From the NCBI GenBank assembly GCA_029582155.1, contig CM055897.1:15800482-15864481 (forward strand): DNA of 64,000 bases. The letters are read 5' to 3'. Both the position numbers and the translations under genes were made by a program. The DNA comes from Panopea generosa. Its lineage: Eukaryota; Mollusca; Bivalvia; Adapedonta; Hiatellidae. The first letter of the stretch is position 1. The number at the start of each line of letters is the position of its first letter. Below, one piece after another: positions 49,401 to 58,400 of this stretch. The notes under the pieces were generated by a model. The model saw nothing but the letters and a program-made list of their open reading frames with translations. It did not search any database and was not told the DNA's origin.

Positions 49401-52400
49401 CCAACTACGAGAGGTCATGAACAATTCAAGTCATTCTGTCGGGCAAACGATATGATGACCTCAGTTACATATGCATCGATTTGTACTCATCATGATTAAT
49501 GTAAGATCAGATTTATTAAGACAATAAGCTGACACCAAAGTATATATTATATTTTCATAGCAATTCCTATTTCGGGTTAAAATAGATTAACACTTCTGCA
49601 TTTGGTGTTAATATTTCTACATCGGGATTATATGCCAATACATTTTATTTGATTTCGTTTGATTTATACATGACGCGATTGTTATTTGTAAAGAAAAAAA
49701 CGTATTTCAATGAATCTTAGTTTAACCTTCCTCCTTCTGAAATTATCTAACAAACTTTCTCACGCAAAGTTTGTTGGACCGAACCGTGCTCTAACTCACG
49801 ATCTGTGAGAAAGCACCATACACCCTACATACTTTATCATCCTTCATACTTTATATTGTATATTGTACATCTTTTCAGTTGACTAAAACTATTTTATAAA
49901 CTAGTTTTTGTATACGGTTAGTTATACATAATAAACATGACAGGAAAGTTTCGAGATCGACCAAACTAACTCCCACAAACCGGCCCTAGTCACGAATTCT
50001 TGGCATAGTATTCCACCAAATAAACTCAAATAAATAAAACCCCAGACAAAGTTGAATGTCCTACTTGGGTTTCATATTTTATTACATTTGCTTATAAACT
50101 TAATAAAACTGCAATGGAATGGCCGACACGTTTGTGTTTTTTAATTGATATGCTTCAAAAAGAATTTCTATGTTTTGTTTGTTTTTCAGAACAAATATTT
50201 CAAGACAGGTGCTTTTCTAATAAACCTCGACATGGCAAGATCATTAGACTGGATTGGTGTATTGCGAGACATTGCGGAGGATGCACACAGTCCACAGAAA
50301 AGCACGGTACTTATAATTAGGGTTGTGGAGTGGGGTAATACTTATACACACCTGAAGAATAATCGATGAAGACACACTGTAATACTGTGCTGTTGAAGTA
50401 GAACATTTTATTTACCTTGAATTATTATTAATCAATACATCGTTAGTGACATTCTTTAGCCAGATCTCATTACACTACTCTCCATTGTTCTCTGTCAATG
50501 TTTAAGATTTTGCATGGCCTATAGAACGGACTCAGTTCTCCAACATTTGTCCGTTAAATAGAAATTGTTACTAGCACTCTGACTGGTCAGGCTTTTAAGA
50601 TAAAGTTTGACTGACGTCATAGTTAAGTATTATCAAATCTGCTCGCACAATTGATAAAATCAAGAAATGGCGATTTCAAATTAGTTAAGCGGCATCTATA
50701 CTTTTTTTGCTTAAATATATTGCTTAAACTACGTTTATTTGTTGGATTATTTTGCTTGAAAGTAAATGGTTGTAAACAGGAATGTTTTAAAACAATACAG
50801 TTTAAATTAGTAAATAGGTAGTTATAATTTGAATAAAAGAAACATTACAATTTTACCTGTAAATGAAACAATCGCATTGATACAGAAATAAATACTTTGG
50901 TGTTGATAAAAATAAAGTAATGCACTACATTCTTTTATATATCATATTTTCAATCTTAACTCCAATTAATTGTTCATGTTTACTGAAGTTAACAGCTTAA
51001 TCTTTTTAATTAGGCGATATTCATTACGTCTGTGGTTAACTTTGCTTTGGGAAGAAATATACATAACTTATATTTCACCGAATTGATAGACATACGATTT
51101 GCTTCACACCAAATATCAATATCATTAAGATCCGCTTTTAAGCCTTTAACGACGTCTGGAAGAGGAATATTTGAAACTTCGAGCGTAGTATCGTCTGCAA
51201 AAACATCAACGACAGTATTTTGCAATGATAATGACAAGTCATTTATATACAATAGAAATAATAGGGGGCCTAAGACGGTGGCCTGAAGTACATCAGCTTT
51301 GCTGAACCCTGAAGTAATATCAGAAACTTAAGTATAATGAGTTCTCCTTCCTAAATATGAAGAAAACCATTTTTTTTGGTATTACTGTTTAATTTGTACA
51401 TATTCATTTTTTATTACGTACGTCATGGTTAACTATATCAAAGACCTTAGACAAATCAAGATGTAATGTACCAACGATTTTATTGTAATCTATAGCTGTA
51501 AGCAAGTCATCCGATATTTATGCGTGAGCCGTTTGACAAGAATGGTTTGCTCTGAAAAGAGATTGAAGAAAATAAAAGTTTATTTTCTTATACGTATATC
51601 CTAAGATGTATACTAACGGAACTTTCCAGAATATATAATATAATGGGAAAAATTAATATATATAATTTGATTTATCATGTTTTGGTCCTTTTTGCAAACT
51701 GGGACAATTTCAGCTCTTTCAGATAATTTAGGAAATGTATCGGTGTCTTAACTACTATTAAATAGTTTTGTTTGTATTAGAGCTATTGCAGAGGTTGACA
51801 TTTTTAGAAACCTGGCACCTAGGCTGTCCGATCTAGTATAGTGTGCAATGTCGAGACAGTTTAGTTGGTTTTCAGCAAATGAAAATGATATCGCTAGAAT
51901 TTGGAATTGCTGACATTTAACAAACTTCTTACAATTAATATTTACCATATTGGCATAAGATGAAATTGGAGAATTGTCTTAATGTAACGTTTCACGCACC
52001 GTTGAAAATAATAGTTGAAAACAATTGCTGTTTGGCTGTTTGTGACGGACAAGTTATACGATTTCCATCATCATCATCATCCAAATAGTAAGTTTGAATT
52101 TGTGATTTAATCCCGATAAATTGATTTACGATTGTTTTGGATTACGTTTGTTAAAATTAATAGATCCATTGTAATGGTTTTATTTAGCTTGGCGTATAAG
52201 AATGTTGACCTTCTGTCGCCAAAACGTGTAACGTGTAATCAGTATTTTTTTTATAAACTACTTTTATTTCATGACACCAGACTTTCTGTATATATTCAAT
52301 TCGATTGATTAATTTTCTTTACGTGTTTTCTTCTTTTTGGGGCATATCTATCTAATACAGTTTGCATTAAACTGAATAAGTCAAATGACCCTGTTTGTTC

Positions 52401-55400
52401 TGAAAGATCATTAATAAACTGTGCTTCATTGAATGATTTTTTTTATTGTTTTATACATTGGAGCTTTTATATTATTTATTACATTACCAGTAATGCAAAT
52501 ATGTCAATGATCACTAATTGAGCACCTATATTAACATAAGCTATATTTTGTGGCATATTTGCAAAATGTTTGATATATAAATGTAGCGGAATTATTTGTA
52601 ACTCAGTACAATGCATTCTTCATTTTTCTTCTGGCAATGATTTCTCCCAGATGTTATCCAAGATGGTATTTTGAAGCCAATCAACTTTCGATGAAGGTGG
52701 CCTTTATAAAATCATATGACAGACAGACATTTTCTTAGTGTTTGGTTGTTTAATTTAAGACAAATGAATTCATTTCAATCTGCTTAATACCAGTTCTTTG
52801 GATACCAGTTAGATCATCTCGGACATAAATGAAAAGTCCGTCACCAATAGTTATTTTTAATAGAGTATCCTGAAATAATTGAAAATTATCCATCTTGAGA
52901 TCATTGAAAATATTATTAAAAAATGTTTAACATAAACAGAATATATCAATGTTATTTTGCTGCTATTCAATAAATTTAATTTCATAACGTTTAGGGAAAA
53001 CATATATATATTATAATATTTAAATATGTTAATTCCTTTTTAGTTAAACACTTTGTTTAATGTTTGGTTTACATCCAGGAATGCATTAAAGCATCGCACC
53101 AACTTGCTTTGGTATATAAACCATATCATTGTTGCTCATTGCCTAGTTTATGTGGTTATGTAACATTCTTCTCCTTAAAAACCTCCCCTTGTCAAAATAA
53201 TGTTCACTGTTAAGTTCGCTGTCTTTAGATGACACTATACATATTACCATATTCAGTCTGTTACTCACCTTTTGTTGAAATGTAATTTTTTACGATATAG
53301 TGTGGCATCAGGCACATTCTTTAAAAATTAATGTCATTTTCAGGAAAGTGTATCCTTCTTTGATGCACAGCTGTTCAAACGATTTGTTGGTTTTACATAT
53401 TTTCGTTTACAAGTTTATCATTTCGTCTTGGTATGCTATGTGATACAGTATTTATTTTCTTTATTTATTATTTGAATAGCATTTATTGTATCTTTAAATT
53501 GATCATTAATGTCTTCAGTCAGTACTGCATCAGTCACGTTGTTTTTCCCCACGTGAGGTATTAAAAGTAAGCAATTTTGCTAGTACTTAGTATATTTGTG
53601 GCGTAGTCACTAGCTATACATGTTGACCTTCTCCGTATCTCGCTATTAATGATTAACGTGTTAATGTGGGTCGTGGAGGTTTTATAACTGCTGATATTTT
53701 GCATGATTTATTATTTCATTCGTGACTTCTGTTTGGTTCAGATGATACTTTATTTTTACACAGATGTCACTTTCTTATTCCTAATATACTGATCATTAGA
53801 TTGTAGTTTGTAGTTTCTTGGTATTTAAGCTATTTAGTCCGGAAAATACAGCACTGAACCTTGCATGGAAGTGTATAGTAAATGTTTTTAGTGATTATGC
53901 TAGTTTAGGCATTGCTTATGAAATATAAGCTTGATAACATCTTGTCATCATTTGGGCATTTTGAAATATTCAAGATGATCGCCAATATGGCGGAAAATGA
54001 ATTGAAAATTACATTTTGGTTTAAAAAGTGCAAAGATAATGTTTTAAATTAATTGATTTTATTCAGTAATTATGTCACTAACATCTAAAATGTAAAACTT
54101 ACACAATTGATAACATATGCGAATTAATTATTTTTAAACAATGTCGGAAATTGTCCACATTTTCCATTACAACGATATAGGCATTTATACAGCTGTTGAT
54201 ATACATTGGAGCAGTCTATCTAAACCTAATGTACTTGATAATGATAAGTAAACAGCTGTCGTCACAATGTATATGCAGTCGAGACTCGTTATCTCGATAT
54301 CGCTTGAATTGATATTTTGTTTGATTACTGATGTGAACTGAACGATATGTTCGCTTGTCAAGTTTGTTAACAGATTTAACACCTCTGTGAGCTGTTTGCG
54401 TTTGTTTAAACATGCAACTTAATGGGAAGTGATGGGACAACGCCGAATAGACCGATTTCCGTTTACTTTTCGTTCGTTAGCACTTCGTTTGCGTTATAAA
54501 CAAAGTAAACATGTTTAACCGTGCTGAACGCAGCCCAGGTGATGAAAATGAATATTGATTTTGAAATAAAATCTATGTCGATATTCGGATATATCGAGTT
54601 TTTTGGCAGTCCCTCTAATATCGAGATAATGAGTTTCGACTGTACTATTGTTTGGTGGGGTAGCGAAAATGTTGGATGGAATGAAGTTTCCTGAGAATGT
54701 CATATCATTTTTTAAGCAGTGGAGTTGTTTATGCGGATCATTTCAATATTAAAAGTTGGAAACTGATCTAAACAATTTTACTGAGAAAAGTAAAACAACG
54801 AAGTAATGGGTAGATGATGTAATAAATCCTTATTTATAATGATTTTTTACGTAAGAGCTGAGAGAAAAGCTGACTATGCTTTGCATTTGGTAGCAGTTAT
54901 GCTTATGATGCCATTTTTTCGCAGCTAGCCATATGAAATATGCGCGATATGGAATCTACAATCTCAGGTGCATGAAAAGTACTTTCATAAGTTTATGAAG
55001 AGTGATATGGTTATTGAAACCACGTTTGTGAGATATATGCAAGACAAGAGGGGAATACATGGGATTATTCTGAAGTAAGAATGACTGGACATATGTGGAT
55101 TGAGTTTGGATGTTTGCAGTAGAGTTGAAGATATTTTGTCAATTATGAGTACCAATAATGATTGATGCAAAGACCTATCCAAACACGATTATATACATTA
55201 TTGAAAAATGCGACTAAACTAAACAACCATATACATGGTACTGTTATGTTTATATCGTCAGTGGTCAAATAGCACCACAAAAGTTTATGCTGATAAAATA
55301 GTTTCCCATGGTAGTTAGCAATTATGAAAGAAATTTGCCTGATAGCAGTTGCCATCAAAAGTTTCGCAAACTGTGGGCATAGGTTGTGTCAAAGAGACAA

Positions 55401-58400
55401 ATAAATGCAGGAGATGGTAAATAGATTTGGTACGACTCTGATATACTAAAGAGCTATATTATTGCAGACAAGTTCACATGATAAATATATTACAAACCTT
55501 CTAGCTCATGAACTAGTTTCAGAACCGACATCATTGTTAACTGACACAGGAGATCTGAGAATCGCGAAATCAACGACATTATTGCAGAAAGAAGTATTGG
55601 TGCAGCATTACTCAAACCAACTAGCAGACAATAATGCATATTCATAGACTAGGCTGTTCTGTAATGGCCAATAGATGGTACTTAGAAAGATTATTTAAGA
55701 TTTTTAAGCTCTACATAGAAACTAAGATGTTTATCTAGTTTTCGATAGATATTTGCCATTCAGCACAAAAAGTATCACATGCGTTAGTAGAGAAAACACA
55801 GGCATGCAAGATACACCAACTCAACCTTAATATGCCAATTCCAGCTCAGAAAGTAGTTTTAACAGTAACAGAAATGACGCCAACTGATAGCAATCATGTA
55901 GCTCTGTGAAAGACATACACATTCTCGTAAACTTGAGGTTACATGTATCGGTGAAAATGGCATACCAGTTGAGATTAATAAATACAGTGTTATTAAAAAG
56001 GGATGACATTTAAATCACACACGAGGTGACAGATAATATCCCAGCACAAGTTATCATAGCAGCACATTAATAAACAGAGATATACCGGTAACAGCAATTT
56101 CAAATGATACTGATGTATTTGTACTTTAACTTCATAATAATATTCAGCAAAGCCTAAGAAATGTTTGCTAAGGGGATCACCTGTAAGGAACGGTATACAT
56201 TAATATAACGACCATGAGCTGCCTGTGGTATCGGAAAAGGAATAGTCTTAAAACGTATGAGGCTTCAGTAGTCACTTGAGTTGGTAGGCGATGTTAATTG
56301 TAAAACAATGCATACTTTAAATACTTTACCACTAACACCACATTCCGAAGCTTTGTCGGAAATGCAAAAAGAGCTCACATACAGGCATGCACATGGAAAC
56401 ATGCATCGGACTCAAGTCCGAAGACAGCTCCAACATAGCTAGCAATTTCTAGTAAATGGACGCCGTGTCCATTTTTTTATTTTATAATGCTCAATGGCAA
56501 AACGTCTTCCCATTCTGTCACATGAATATCAAAATCATTAAAATTATCCTTTGGTATGATTTTTCTTTACATCTTGTATAAATGTTCATCTCAATATTAC
56601 TTTTCGAGCAAATTGGCGACCATTTTGAACGCCATCTAATTTATTTTAAAATACTAAATAATGACAAAATGCCATCAAACGTAAAATCAAAAAACTATAT
56701 ATAGACTATCATTTTTAGGAAAAAAAATATTACTATACACTCTCATGTATGATTAATTTTATACCTTATAGTAGTTTCCATCTAAATATTGCATTTCGAG
56801 CAAATTGGGGGCCATTTTGGACGCCACATGTTTTTAATCTCAAAATCCTCAATGATGACAAAATGACATTCATCATAAAATTAAAGCACTATTTAGAGAC
56901 TATCATTTTAGGAAAGAAAATATTACTATACACTTTCATGTATGAATATTTTATACCTAATATTAATTTCCATCTAAATATTGCATTTTGGGCACCGTCA
57001 TTTTTGTTTCAAACTGCCCAATAATGACAAAACATCATCTCTGTTTGTCATTTTAACATCAAACACATCAACAGTGTCCTTTAGAATAAATAATGTCATA
57101 CCTCAAAGAAATTCTCATCTAAATATTACATTTCGAGCAAATTGGCGGCCGACATAAAATCAAAGCACTATAGATAGACTATCATTTGATAGACTATCAT
57201 TTTAGCAAAAAAAAAAAATTAAAAAAAATAACTATACACTCTCATTTGTTTGAGTCATAGATTTTATAATTTGACTTTTTATTAGTTTACTGACACGCAC
57301 CGCCTTTTGATCACTGACTTCATTTGCTATTGTTTGTTTCTATACCTTCCATTGCATTGTGTTTTTTTAGTATATATTATCTTTCGATTCTGTTGCTTTC
57401 ATTATTTCATCAACTAAATCCGATTTCTCTTGTTATATAATTCCAATTTGCTTCTTCAATATATATATGTTTCCTGCATGTATAAGACAGGCAGCTATTA
57501 TTTTTGAAAGGTACGTAGTTATGCATTTACTAATTCAGTTTTCTTCTCATTTTATTCTTTTAATTCTGACTTTAAAGGCAGCTTTTAATTTTTCCAGGTT
57601 TTTATCGTGTTGATTAGCTTATCGTTTTCTTTCTTTAAAACATTGCTTTGTGAAAGATCTTTGAATGAACGCTGTAGTTCATTGTTGTCTATTTCCTGCT
57701 GATCTGTTGTTATTTAGTACACTTACATTTTCCAGTGTATCAAAATCCTGTTTACAATAAAATGACCAGGATCTTTATATATTGAGTTGTCATAACTGAT
57801 GTTGTTTGGTTCTTTAGCCCCAGATCGACATGACTGGTTTGATATCTCAGTCTTGATTCAGGTATATTTGTATCCAGTAATGATAGCGCGAATGGTTTCT
57901 TAACCAATGTTAAATCTTCTTCTTCTTTCACGTGAGTGAATGTTTACTTTATCAGTTTCTGTTGGCCCATGTCTATTCGCAGGGTATAATTTAACTGCTT
58001 TAATCGGCTGGGAAAAATTAGGTGTCGTTGGATAAAATTTGACTTGACATATCTATGCTTAGTTCATATCGAGGGTTTGGTATAACTCATAGATTAATAA
58101 GCCATGTAGACCGAAGGACGAGTTTCACGAAGCCATAAAAATGGCCCTGTTTAATGCAATAGAATTAAACCTTAATTTTTTTACAAAATGTGATGTTATT
58201 TTGTTTTATCTATACTTTATTATTTTAAAAACTATTTGTGTTTCAATTCTTCATTTTTCTCTTAATGCAATACTATTTAAATGCACATATTCACACATAT
58301 TACTCAGAATGCAATAGACAATAATCTTATCAGAATAAATATTGCTGTGTGGCAATAATGCTTACATAATAAAAAATAATAATTAAATGCGAATAAAGGA

